Under the pieces are notes generated by a model. The model did no database searches. It worked only from the letters and a program-made list of their open reading frames with translations, and was not told where the DNA came from. A program made the translations under genes and the position numbers. Of a stretch of 64,000 nt of DNA, positions 27,656 to 40,100 are shown in pieces; position 1 is the first letter of the stretch; every line of letters begins with the position of its first letter. The stretch is from Symsagittifera roscoffensis (Eukaryota > Xenacoelomorpha > Acoela > Convolutidae): positions 47,572,276 through 47,636,275 of the forward strand of contig NC_087069.1 of the NCBI RefSeq assembly GCF_963678635.1, read 5' to 3'.

Positions 27656-28460
27656 AAATTGTTGAAAAATTGATCATAAGTTTCGTTGAAATGTAGTTCT
27701 GTTCACTTGTTCATGCTGACAAACTGGAAAAAAAACAAAACGAGTTTTTTATAGGTATCTGACATTCGAAGAATGGGCTCTTTTCCAGCCCTATCGTAAA
27801 AATACAAAATTAGTTTGTTCAAAAATTTTTCACACCGCATTTATATTTGCGAACGTATTGTAAAAAGTGGCCCATCTGTCCACGCTGACACGAATTGGTG
27901 CAGTTTATAACAAGTAAAATCAATTAAAATAAGATTTCATTTACTTGTTTTCAGAAAAAAATCAAAGAAGAGGCAATAACAATTCAGAAATAACAATTCT
28001 CACCTTATTGCGTACAGCTGAAACCTTTCTGTGATTTTTTCCACTCGTTTGATTATTTCGAAAAGTGAAAAAACGCATCATCGTATGCCAATTTGATTTA
28101 AAAATTCCCGCCCATTTGTGAACCCGAAAAGGCTATCGTTACCTTTCTGCATCCAAATTAATTGATCCAAAAGTTATTCATTCATGTTTTTGACCAAGTT
28201 TCCCGCCAAATTGTTAGAACCAAAAAATGCCGGAAAATATTTTGCTAAAGTTTACTTGATTTTTATTCAGTTTTTTGTTTACGTGATCTCTAAATTATAT
28301 CACCACCATCAGCTAAAAAATTTTCTTGGGTCATTCTCAGTTCCCCCTTCATGTTGGATTCCTACTGGAATATAATAAAGCCAATTTAAAAAAAAAGATT
28401 TTCAGGTTATAAGTTGCAAGGTGTCAAATTAAAAAGACGAACAGTTTTTTTAAAAGTTTT

Positions 28461-28675
28461 TCAGCTCTTCTCAAGTTTCACAGCCCCTCAAAATTTTACA
28501 AAATAAGGCTGTTCAAAAACTGTTCACACGTCATTTCATGTTGAAAATGTTCTAAAAAGGTGTTTATTTGTTCACTTTGACACTTTTTAATGCTATTTAT
28601 ATTATAATAAGTCTTTTTAAACAGACTTTCATAATTTGAAATTCGAAAAAAAAAGAAAAACTGAGAAAGAGCCTA
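28461..28675. repeat. Family B miniature repeat
   Basis: About 215 bp starting TCAGCTCTTCTCAAGTTTCA and ending AAAACTGAGAAAGAGCC, an imperfect inverted-repeat pair. The interior holds GGCTGTTCAAAAACTGTTCACAC and TTGTTCACTTTGACA words shared with other family B copies. No clear target duplication. Confidence 0.5.
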
Positions 28676-29956
28676 TTTTCATATCCAAAGTGCTGTGCGA
28701 ACAATTTATATTTGAACAGTTTTATTTCGTTCGGGGTTCGAAACTGGAGAAGAGAAGATCTTTTCAAGTGACTTTTTGATTTTATTTGAAAAATATTTTT
28801 TAAAAACTTGTTGAAAAAGAGTTAGAGTTGAGTTTTCTTTTTCAGCAAGAAAAAACGAACATATTCTCCGGACCTTCATGCAAGATCACTGCTACTGGAA
28901 TAAATTTGAAACAACTTTTAGTTGCAATTTATAAGGGACTGAAAATCAATCAACTAAGAAAAAAGAATACTGAATCTTTTTTCCGTTTTTCCCCAAAAAT
29001 CAATTTCACTTTTGAAAAACTTTCACTTTTACTCCTTGACTCTTTCTACCTTTCCCCCTCACTCGCACAATTTTACTTGACATTTTGTTCACCTTATCCC
29101 AAAGTTACAAAAACTGGTATGCGAACTAATTAAGCTAAGACAAACATATTTGTTCTTCAAACTCTCATTGTGAAACCCCATGTTACACCATTAAAATTTC
29201 AGTTGTGAAAATATAATATTAGGATGTCGTCATCTAACAAAATTTTGAATGGTGCACAAACTAGTTTTTGTAAACACATTACTCCCTCACACCTTTTTTC
29301 TTTCTTTTTTCCGAATCACATCCCATAGCGAGGTTCCATGGACAATAATTGATTTTAATCGGTTTTCGTTGCCATACATGCTAGTATACAGTCAATAATT
29401 TTATATCAACCTTTTGTAAACAACTTTTTGCGTAAAATCTTACTTCAAAAGAGCAAAGCCTGTAACCTTAGAAACTAGAACTTGAACTAATATATGTCTA
29501 GTTTCACTTTCATTCAAATAGTTTTAGTAGCTGATTTTGTTGTATTACTTATGTTTTCAGCCTGCTTCACCCTAGTTTTTGAAATTTGTTAAATTACTGT
29601 TCACATTAAACTGTTGAACTTTTGAAATGTTCAGTCGCCCACAAATTGAGCTTGTGAAAAAATGTTGAAAGAAAATGGATTTTTTTTAAATGTTGGCTAC
29701 AGAAAAATGATTTATGAAAATTTGAATTGATTTCTCACTTTCTTCTATTATTTTCAAACAACTGTACGTCCTTTCTCAGGAATATCTGATGCCTTGGCAC
29801 TCGAGACGCGATAGTCGGATTAAAGGCTATGTTATTGATATAAAAGCTATTTTATCGTGAAATTCAGTAGGGAATGGATAAAAACAAATAAGCCTATTTT
29901 ATCGTGAAATTCAGGATAATCAAGAATAAGGCTTTTAATTGCGAAAAAGTTTACTA

Positions 29957-30140
29957 CCTTATTCACACCTAACCCAGTCCCACCTACTCCATTCCACCTA
30001 CCCTCACCTCCCACGCCTAGTCCCCTCGCCTGTACTAAATCCTACCCCTACCCCTCTTACTCTTCCCCAACACACACGTACCCCACCTAGCCTACCCCAA
30101 CCTACTGCACCCGATCCCCTCCTAGTCCCCTCGCCTGAGA
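29957..30140. repeat. C-rich, nearly G-free low-complexity tract
   Basis: About 180 bp made largely of CCTACCC, CCTCACC and CCCCTAC words with very few G, in an otherwise AT-rich region. CCTAGTCCCCTCGCCTG occurs twice, 106 nt apart (about 30017 and 30123). The frame through it (proline/leucine/threonine-rich) has no ATG and is not supported as a gene. Confidence 0.5.
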
Positions 30141-30239
30141 GATCTTGGAAAATTATAAATAAGAGAAGAAGTTAAAAAGAATCTGTTCTTCATGCCTCAC
30201 AACCTGACATCACGTATTCGGCTATAATAGAACGCGGCA

Positions 30240-30375
30240 CCAACCGATTAACAAGAAAATTGGCATGCGGACTAATCGGGACATGCGAAACATATTTGGT
30301 CTTCTTAATTAATCTTTTAAAACCACTCATTACATCATAAAAGTGATACTCGTACAAGGTGGGGGGAAGGGGGGC
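30240..30375. repeat. Family A miniature element fragment
   Basis: Contains GGCATGCGGACTAATCGGG, CATATTTGGTCTTCTTAATT, TAAAACCACTCATTACA and ends GGTGGGGGGAAGGGGGG, matching the right two thirds of the 504-711 element. The left end is missing. Confidence 0.55.
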
Positions 30376-30949
30376 AGAGTCTGGAATGGAAAGCAACAAA
30401 GATAAGGGAAAAATTAAAATGGGGTAGGCAAGTGGAAAAGATACCTTAAAATAATTTAAGTCGTGGCTGGGCAAGGGGATTTTTGAGAAAAAAATTCATT
30501 GAGGCTGAGGAGAATTTTTTTTTGAAATCTTTAACGTAATTTATAGCACAGCTTTGAAAAAATTGTGTGTACAATTTTTTGTGAATACAATGTGAATAAC
30601 AAGTCAATGAAGCTGAGCAATATTTCAAAACAATTGTTTGATGTCAAAATTTTTATTACAGTTGCAAAAAGGTATGATTAACAAATATACAGGGATCAGC
30701 TATATAATCACCTGTAACATGAAAAAGTTTGACAAGCCAACAATGATTTTTAGCTCTAAAATTTTCCAATGTTTCTTAATCCTAAAATTTTTACGACAGC
30801 TCTTATTACTAATGATAATTAACGACAGATCTCAGAGAAAACATAAGAACATAAAAAACTTTTTCAGTTCTGATTACAAGAACTTCTTAAAAGGTTATAT
30901 AGGAAACCGGCTCGTTTTTTCCAGTAAAGTTATGTTCACAAGGACTACT

Positions 30950-31072
30950 CGTTACAAAAATTAGCCTGCAAGATTATTAGGCCACGAGAAACCTGTTTGG
31001 TCCTCATACATAACCTTGTAAAATTTCTTGTTACACCATAAACTGATGCGAGGAGGGAGAAGGAAAAAGAGC
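30950..31072. repeat. Family A miniature element fragment
   Basis: Contains TTAGGCCACGAGAAACC, TTTGGTCCTCATACATAACC, CTTGTTACACCATAAACTGA and ends GGAGAAGGAAAAAGAGC. It is the right part of a diverged family A copy, ending about 100 bp before the satellite starts. Confidence 0.55.
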
Positions 31073-31173
31073 TGGAAACCTCCGAGTCTTAATGATACAT
31101 AGCATTATGTTGAAAGAGTATGAAAATAGTTGCTTGTCAAATCAGGCTTTGAAAAATAGCCTAGAACATACAT

Positions 31174-34100
31174 AGGGAAGGCCGATAAATTAGTCGCGGG
31201 ATGGTCAAAAAATTAGTCGCGGAATGGTCGAAAAATTAGTTGCGGGATGGTAGAAAAATTAGGGAAGGCCGATAAATTAGTCGCGGAATGGTCGAAAAAT
31301 TAGTTGCGGAATGGTCGAAAAATTAGGGAAGGCCGATAAATTAGTCGCGGGATGGTCAAGAAATTAGTCGCGGAATGGTCGAAAAATTAGTTGCGGGATG
31401 TCGAAAAATTAGGGAAGGCCGATAAATTAGTCGCGGGATGGTCAAGAAATTAGTCGCGGAATGGTCGAAAAATTAGTTGCGGGATGGTCGAAAAATTAGG
31501 AAAGGCCGATAAATTAGTCGCGGGATGGTCAAAAAATTAGTCGCGGAATGGTCGAAAAATTAGTTGCGGGATGGTCGAAAAATTAGGGAAGGCCGATAAA
31601 TTAGTCGCGGGATGGTCAAAAAATTAGTCGCGGAATGGTCGAAAAAATAGTTGCGGGATGGTCGAAAAATTAGAAAAGGCCGAAAAATTAGTCGCGGGAT
31701 GATCAAAAAATTAGTCGCAGAATGGTCGAAAAATTAGTTGCGGGATGGTCAAAAAATTAGGGAAGGCCGATAAATTAGTCGCGGGATGGTCATAAATTAG
31801 TCGCCGAATGGCCGCAAAATTAGTTGCGGGTTGGTCGAAAAATTAGGGAAGGCCGATAAATTAGTCGCGGGATGGTAAAAAAATTAGTCGCGGAATGGTC
31901 GAAAAATTAGTTGCGGGATGGTCGAAAAATTAGGGAAGGCCGATAAATTAGTCGCGGGATGGTCAAAAAATTAGTCGCAGAATGGTCGAAAAATTAGTTG
32001 CGGGATGGTCGAAAAATTAGGGAAGGCCGATAAATTAGTCGCGGTATGGTCATGAAATTAGTCGCGGAATGGTCGAAAAATTAGTTGCGGAATGGTCGAA
32101 AAATTAGGGAAGGCCGATAAATTAGTCGCGGGATGGTCAAGAAATTAGTCGCGGAATGGTCGAAAAATTAGTTGCGGGATGGTCAAAAAATTAGGGAAGA
32201 ACGATAAATTAGTCGCGGGTTGGTCAAGAAATTAGTCGCGGAATGGTCGAAAAATTATTTGCGGGATGGTCGAAAAATTAGAGAAGGCCGATAAATTAGT
32301 CGCGGGATGGTCAAAAAATTAGTCGCGGAATGGTCGAAAAATTAGTTGCGGGATGGTCGAAAAATTAGGGAAGGCCGATAAATTAGTCGCGGGATGGTCA
32401 AAAAATTAGTCGCGGAATGGTCGGAAAATCAGTTGCGGGATGGTCGAAAAATTAGGGAAGGCCTAAAAATTAGTCGCGGGATGGTCAAAAAATTAGTCGC
32501 AGAATGGTCAAAAATTAGTTGCAGGATGGTAAAGAAAATAGGGAAGGCCGATAAATTAGTCGCGGGATGGTTATAAATTAGTCGCCGAATGGTCGAAAAA
32601 TTAGTTGCGGGATGGTCGAAAAATTAAGGAAGGCCGATAAATTAGTCGCGGGATGGTAGAAAATTTAGTCGCGGAATGGTCGAAAAATTAGTTGCGGGAT
32701 GGTCGAAAAATTAGGGAAGGCCGATAAATTAGTTGCGGGATGGTCAAAAAATTAGTCGCGGATTGGTCGAAAAATTAATTGCGGGATGGTCGAAAAATTA
32801 GGGAAGGCCGATAAATTAGTCGCGGGATGGTCAAAAAATTAGTCGCGGAATGGTCGAAAAATTAGTTGCGGGATGGTCGAAAAATTAGGGAAGGCCGATA
32901 AATTAGTCGCGGGATGGTCAAAAAATTAGTCGCGGAATGGTCGAAAAACTAGTTGCGGGATGGTCGAAAAATTAGGGAAGGCCGATAAATTAGTCGCGGG
33001 ATGGTCAAAAAATTAGTCGCGGAATGGTCGAAAAACTAGTTGCGGGATGGTCGAAAAATTAAGAAAGGCCGATAAATTAGTCGCGGGATGGTCAAAAAAT
33101 TATTCGCGGAATGGTCGAAAAAATACTTGCGGGATGGTCAAAAAATTAGGGAAGGCCGATAAATTAGTCGCGGGATGGTCAAAAAATTAGTCGCGGAATG
33201 GTCAAAAAAATAATTGCGGGATGGTCAAAAATTTAGGGAAGGCCGATAATTTATTCGCGGGATGACCAAAAAATAGTCGCGGAATGGTCAAAAAATTAGT
33301 TGCGGGATGGTCAAAAAATTAGGGAAGGCCGATAATTTAGTCGCTGGATGGTCAGGAAATTAGTCGCGGAATGGTTGAAAAAGTAGTTGCGGGATGGACG
33401 AAAAATTAGGGAAGGCCGATAAATTAGTCGCGGGATGGTCAAGAAATTAGTCGCGAAATGGTCGAAAATTTAGTTGCGGGATGGTCGAAAAATTAGGGAA
33501 GGCCGATAAATTAGTCGCGGGATGGTCAAAAAATTAGTCGCGGAATGGTCGAAAAATTAGTTGCGGGATAGTCGAAAAATTAGGGAAGGCCGATAAATTA
33601 GTCGCGGGATGGTCAAAAAATTAGTCGCGGAATGGTCGAAATACTAGTTGCGGGTTGGTCGAAAAATTAGGGAAGGCCGATAAATTAGTCGCGGGATGGT
33701 CAAAAAATTAGTCGCGGAATGGTCGAAAAATTAGTTGCGGGATGGTCGAAAAATTAGGAAAGGCCGATAACTTAGTCGCGGGATGGTCAAAAAATTAGTC
33801 GCAGAATGGTCGAAAAAATACTTGCGGGATGGTCGAAAAATTAGGGAAGGCCGATAAATTAGTCGCAGGATGGTCAAAAAATTAGTCGCGGAATGGTAGA
33901 AAAAATAATTGCGGGATGGTCAAAAATTTAGGGAAGGCCGATAAATTATTCGCGGGATGGTCAAAAAATATTCGCGGAATGGTCAAAAAATTAGTTGCGG
34001 GATGGTCAAAAAATTAGGGAAGGCCGATAATTTAGTCGCGGGATGGTCAGGAAAATAGTCGCGGAATGGTTGAAAAAGTAGTTGCGGGATGGACGAAAAA

Positions 34101-37100
34101 TTAGGGAAGGCCGATAAATTAGTCGCGGGATGGTCAAGAAATTAGTCGCGGAATGGTCGAAAAATTAGTTGCGGGATGGTCGAAAAATTAGGGAAGGCCG
34201 ATAAATTAGTCGCGGGATGGTCAAAAAATTAGTCGCGGAATGGTCGAAAAATTAGTTGCGGGATGGTCGAAAAATTAGGGAAGGCCGATAAATTAGTCGC
34301 GGGATGGTCAAAAAATTAGTCGCGGAATGGTCGAAAAACTAGTTGCGGGATGGTCGAAAAATTAGGGAAGGCCGATAAATTAGTCGCGGGATGGTCAAAA
34401 AATTTGTCGCGGAATGGTCGAAAAATTAGTTGCGGGATGGTCAAAAAATTAGGAAACGCCGATAACTTAGTCGCGGGATGGTCAAAAAATTAGTCGCAGA
34501 ATGGTCGAAAAAATACTTGCGGGATGGTCAAAAAATTAGGGAAGGCCGATAAATTAGTCGCGGGCTGGTCAAAAAATTAGTCGCGGAATGGTCGAAAAAT
34601 TAATTGCGGGATGGTCAAAAAATTAGGGAAGGCCGATAAATTATTCGCGGGATGGTCAAAAAATAGTCGCGGAATGGTCAAAAAATTAGTTGCGGGATGG
34701 TCAAAAAAGTAGGGAAGGCCGATAATTTAGTCGCGGGATAGTCAGGAAATTAGTCGCGGAATGGTTGAAAAAGTAGTTGCGGGATGGACGAAAAATTAGG
34801 GAAGGCCGATAAATTAGTCGCGGGATGGTCAAGAAATTAGTCGCGGAATGGTCGAAAAAATAATTGCGGGATGGTCAAAAATTTAGGGAAGGCCGATAAA
34901 TTATTCGCGGGATGGTCAAAAAATAGTCGCGGAATGGTCGAAAAAATAATTGCGGGATGGTCAAAAATTTAGGGAAGGCCGATAAATTATTCGCGGGATG
35001 GTCAAAAAATAGTCGCGGGATGGTCAAAAAATTAGTCGCGGAATGGTCGAAAAAATAGTTGCGGGATGGTCGAAAAATTAGGAAAGGCCGATAAATTAGT
35101 CGCGGGATGGTCAAAAAATTAGTCGCCGAATGGTCGAAAAATTAGTTGCGGGATGGTCGAAAAATTAGGAAAGGCCGATAACTTAGTCGCGGGATGGTCA
35201 AAAAATTAGTCGCAGAATGGTCGAAAAAATACTTGCGGGATGGTCAAAAAATTAGGGAAGGCCGATAAATTAGTCGCGGGATGGTCAAAAAATTAGTCGC
35301 GGAATGGTCGAAAAATTAATTGCGGGATGGTAAAAAAATTAGGGAAGGCCGATAAATTATTCGCGGGATGGTCAAAAAATAGTCGCGGAATGGTCAAAAA
35401 ATTAGTTGCGGGATGGTCAAAAAAGTAGGGAAGGCCGATAATTTAGTCGCGGGATAGTCAGGAAATTAGTCGCGGAATGGTTGAAAAAGTAGTTGCGGGA
35501 TGGACGAAAAATTAGGGAAGGCCGATAAATTAGTCGCGGGATGGTCAAGAAATTAGTCGCGGAATGGTCGAAAACATAATTGCGGGATGGTCAAAAATTT
35601 AGGGAAGGCCGATAAATTATTCGCGGGATGGTCAAAAAATAGTCGCGGAATGGTCAAAAAATTAGTTGTGGGATGGTCAAAAAATTAGGGAAGGCCGATA
35701 AATTAGTCGCGGGATGGTCAAAAAATTAGTCGCGGAATGGTCGAAAAATTAGTTGCGGGATGGTCAAAAAATTAGGGAAGGCCGATAAATTATTCGCGGG
35801 ATGGTCAAAAAATAGTCGCGGAATGGTCAAAAAATTAGTTGCGGGATGGTCAAAAAAGTAGGGAAGGCCGATAATTTAGTCGCGGGATAGTCAGGAAATT
35901 AGTCGCGGAATGGTTGAAAAAGTAGTTGCGGGATGGACGAAAAATTAGGGAAGGCCGATAAATTAGTCGCGGGATGGTCAAGAAATTAGTCGCGGAATGG
36001 TCGAAAACATAATTGCGGGATGGTCAAAAATTTAGGGAAGGCCGATAAATTATTCGCGGGATGGTCAAAAAATAGTCGCGGAATGGTCAAAAAATTAGTT
36101 GTGGGATGGTCAAAAAATTAGGGAAAGCCGATAAATTAGTCGCGGGATGGTCAAAAAATTAGTCGCGGAATGGTCGAAAAATTAGTTGCGGGATGGTCAA
36201 AAAATTAGGGAAGGCCGATAAATTATTCGCGGGATGGTCAAAAAATAGTCGCGGAATGGTCAAAAAATTAGTTGTGGGATGGTCAAAAAATTAGGGAAGG
36301 CCGATAAATTAGTCGCGGGATGGTCAAAAAATTAGTCGCGGAATGGTCGAAAAATTAATTGCGGGATGGTCAAAAAATTAGGGAAGGCCGATAAATTATT
36401 CGCGGGATGGTCAAAAAATAGTCGCGGAATGGTCAAAAAATTAGTTGCGGGATGGTCAAAAAAGTAGGGAAGGCCGATAATTTAGTCGCGGGATAGTCAG
36501 GAAATTAGTCGCGGAATGGTTGAAAAAGTAGTTGCGGGATGGACGAAAAATTAGGGAAGGCCGATAAATTAGTCGCGGGATGGTCAAGAAATTAGTCGCG
36601 GAATGGCCGAAAACATAATTGCGGGATGGTCAAAAATTTAGGGAAGGCCGATAAATTATTCGCGGGATGGTCAAAAAATAGTCGCGGAATGGTCAAAAAA
36701 TTAGTTGTGGGATGGTCAAAAAATTAGGGAAGGCCGATAAATTAGTCGCGGGATGGTCAAAAAATTAGTCGCGGAATGGTCGAAAAATTAGTTGCGGGAT
36801 GGTCGAAAAATTAGGAAAGGCCGATAACTTAGTCGCGGGATGGTCAAAAAATTAGTCGCAGAATGGTCGAAAAAATTCTTGCGGGATGGTCGAAAAATTA
36901 GGGAAGGCCGATAAATTAGTCGCGGGATGGTCAAAAAATTAGTCGCGGAATGGTCGAAAAATTAATTGCGGGATGGTCAAAAAATTAGGGAAGGCCGATA
37001 AATTATTCGCGGGATGGTCAAAAAATAGTCGCGGAATGGTCAAAAAATTAGTTGCGGGATGGTCAAAAAAGTAGGGAAGGTCGATAATTTAGTCGCGGGA

Positions 37101-40100
37101 TAGTCAGGAAATTAGTCGCGGAATGGTTGAAAAAGTAGTTGCGGGATGGACGAAAAATTAGGGAAGGCCGATAAATTAGTCGAGGGATGGTCAAGAAATT
37201 AGTCGCGGAATGGTCGAAAAATTAGTTGCGGGATGGTCGAAAAATTAGGGAAGGCCGATAACTTAGTCGCGGGATGGTCAAAAAATTAGTCGCAGAATGG
37301 TCGAAAAAATACTTGCGGGATGGTCGAAAAAGTAGGGAAGGCCGATAAATTAGTCGCGGGATGGTCAAAAAATTAGTCGCGGAATGGTCGAAAAAATAAT
37401 TGCGGGATGGTCAAAAATTTAGGGAAGGCCGATAAATTATTCGCGGGATGGTCAAAAAATAGTCGCGGAATGGTCAAAAAATTAGTTGCGGGATGGTCAA
37501 AAAATTAGGGAAGGCCGATAATTTGGTCGCGGGATGGTCAGGAAAATAGTCGCGGAATGGTTGAAAAAGTAGTTGCGGGATGGTCGAAAAATTAAGGAAG
37601 GCCGATAAATTAGTCGCGGGATGGTCAAAAAATTAGTCGCGGAATGGTCGAAAAATTAGTTGCGGGATGGTCGAAAAATTAGGGAAGGCCGATAAATTAG
37701 TCGCGGGATGGTCAAAAAATTAGTCGCGGAATGGTCGAAAAACTAGTTGCGGGATGGTCGAAAAATTAGGGAAGGCCGATAAATTAGTCGCGGGATGGTC
37801 AAAAAATTAGTCGCGGAATGGTCGAAAAATTAGTTGCGGGATGGTCGAAAAATTAGGAAAGGCCGATAACTTAGTCGCGGGATGGTCAAAAAATTAGTCG
37901 CAGAATGGTCGAAAAAATACTTGCGGGATTGTCGAAAAATTAGGGAAGGCCGATAAATTAGTCGCGGGATGGTCAAAAAATTAGTCGCGGAATGGTCGAA
38001 AAATTAATTGCGGGATGGTCAAAAAACTAGGGAAGGCCGATAAATTATTCGCGGGATGGTCAAAAAATAGTCGCGGAATGGTCAAAAAATTAGTTGCGGG
38101 ATGGTCAAAAAAGTAGGGAAGGCCGATAATTTAGTTGCGGGATAGTCAGGAAATTAGTCGCGGAATGGTTGAAAAAGTAGTTGCGGGATGGACGAAAAAT
38201 TAGGGAAGGCCGATAAATTAGTCGCGGGATGGTCAAGAAATTAGTCGCGGAATGGTCGAAAAATTAGTTGCGGGATGGTCGAAAAATTAGGGAAGGCCGA
38301 TAAATTAGTCGCGGGATGGTCAAAAAATTAGTCGCGGAATGGTCGAAAAAAAAGTTGCGGGATGGTCAAAAAATTAGGAAAGGCCGATAAATTAGTCGCG
38401 GGATGGTCAAAAAATTAGTCGCGGAATGGTCGAAAAATTAGTTGCGGGATAGGCGAAAAATTAGGGAAGGCCGAAAAATTAGTCGCGGGATGGTCAAAAA
38501 TTTAGTCGCAGAATGGTCGAAAACTTAGTTGCGGGATGGTCAAAAAATTAGTCGCGGAATGGTCGAAAAAATAATTGCGGGATGGTCAAAAATTTAGGGA
38601 AGGCCGATAAATTATTCGCGGGATGGTCAAAAAATAGTCGCGGAATGGTCAAAAAATTAGTTGCGGGATGGTCAAAAAATTAGGGAAGGCCGATAATTTG
38701 GTCGCGGGATGGTCAGGAAAATAGTCGCGGAATGGTTGAAAAAGTAGTTGCGGGATGGACGAAAAATTAGGGAAGCCGATAAATTAGTCGCGGGATGGTC
38801 AAGAAATTAGTCGCGGAATGGTCGAAAAATTAGTTGCGGGATGGTCGAAAAATTAAGGAAGGCCGATAAATTAGTCGCGGGATGGTCAAAAAATTAGTCG
38901 CGGAATGGTCGAAAAATTAGTTGCGGGATGGTCGAAAAATTAGGGAAGGCCGATAAATTAGTCGCGGGATGGTCAAAAAATTAGTCGCGGAATGGTCGAA
39001 AAACTAGTTGCGGGATGGTCAAAAAATTAGGGAAGGCCGATAAATTAGTCGCGGGATGGTCAAAAAATTAGTCGCGGAATGGTCGAAAAATTAGTTGCGG
39101 GATGGTCGAAAAATTAGGAAAGGCCGATAACTTAGTCGCGGGATGGTCAAAAAATTAGTCGCAGAATGGTCGAAAAAAAACTTGCGGGATGGTCGAAAAA
39201 TTAGGGAAGGCCGATAAATTAGTCGCGGGATGGTCAAAAAATTAGTCGCGGAATGGTCGAAAAATTAATTGCGGGATGGTCAAAAAACTAGGGAAGGCCG
39301 ATAAATTATTCGCGGGATGGTCAAAAAATAGTCGCGGAATGGTCAAAAAATTAGTTGCGGGATGGTCAAAAAAGTAGGGAAGGCCGATAATTTAGTCGCG
39401 GGATAGTCAGGAAATTAGTCGCGGAATGGTTGAAAAAGTAGTTGCGGGATGGACGAAAAATTAAGGAAGGCCGATAAATTAGTCGCGGGATGGTCAAGAA
39501 ATTAGTCACGGAATGGTCGAAAAATTAGTTGCGGGATGGTCGAAAAATTAGGGAAGGCCGATAAATTAGTCGCGGGATGGTCAAAAAATTAGTCGCGGAA
39601 TGGTTGAAAAAAAACTTGCGGGATGGTCAAAAAATTAGGAAAGGCCGATAAATTAGTCGAGGGATGGTCAAAAAATTAGTCGCGGAATGGTCGAAAAATT
39701 AGTTGCGGGATAGTCGAAAAATTAGGGAAGGCCGAAAAATTAGTCGCGGGATGGTCAAAAATTTAGTCGCAGAATGGTCGAAAACTTAGTTGCGGGATAG
39801 TCAAAAAATTAGGGAAGGCCAATAAATTAGTCGCGGGATGGTCATAAATTAGTCGCCGAATGGTGGTCGAAACATTAGTTGCGGGTTGGTCGAAAAATTA
39901 GTTGCGGGATGGTCGAAAAATTAGGGAAGGCCGATAAATTAGTCGCGGGATGGTCAAAAAATTAGTCGCGGATTGGTCGAAAAATTAATTGCTGGATGGT
40001 CGAAAAATTAGGGAAGGCCGATAAATTATTCGCGGGATGGTCAAAAATTAGTCGCGGAATGGTCGAAAAATTAGTTGCGGGATGGTAGAAAAATTAGGGA

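Larger units (their letters stand above)
27656..31173. other. AT-rich intergenic DNA between the giant element and the satellite
   Basis: No convincing gene. It contains family A and B miniature-repeat pieces (27776 onward, 28461-28675, 29040-29220, 30240-30375, 30950-31072), a C-rich G-poor tract (29957-30140), and a short direct repeat CTATTTTATCGTGAAATTCAG near 29848 and 29892. Open frames of 60-108 codons here look like chance reading of AT-rich DNA. Confidence 0.6.

Noticed and set aside
29957..30140. Interstitial telomere repeat
   Set aside because: The words are CCTACCC-like and irregular, not GCCTAA/TTAGGC.
32394..35114. Short frames inside the satellite
   Set aside because: They are products of the 87-bp period being divisible by three and are broken by stops in most units. 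There is no selection signal.
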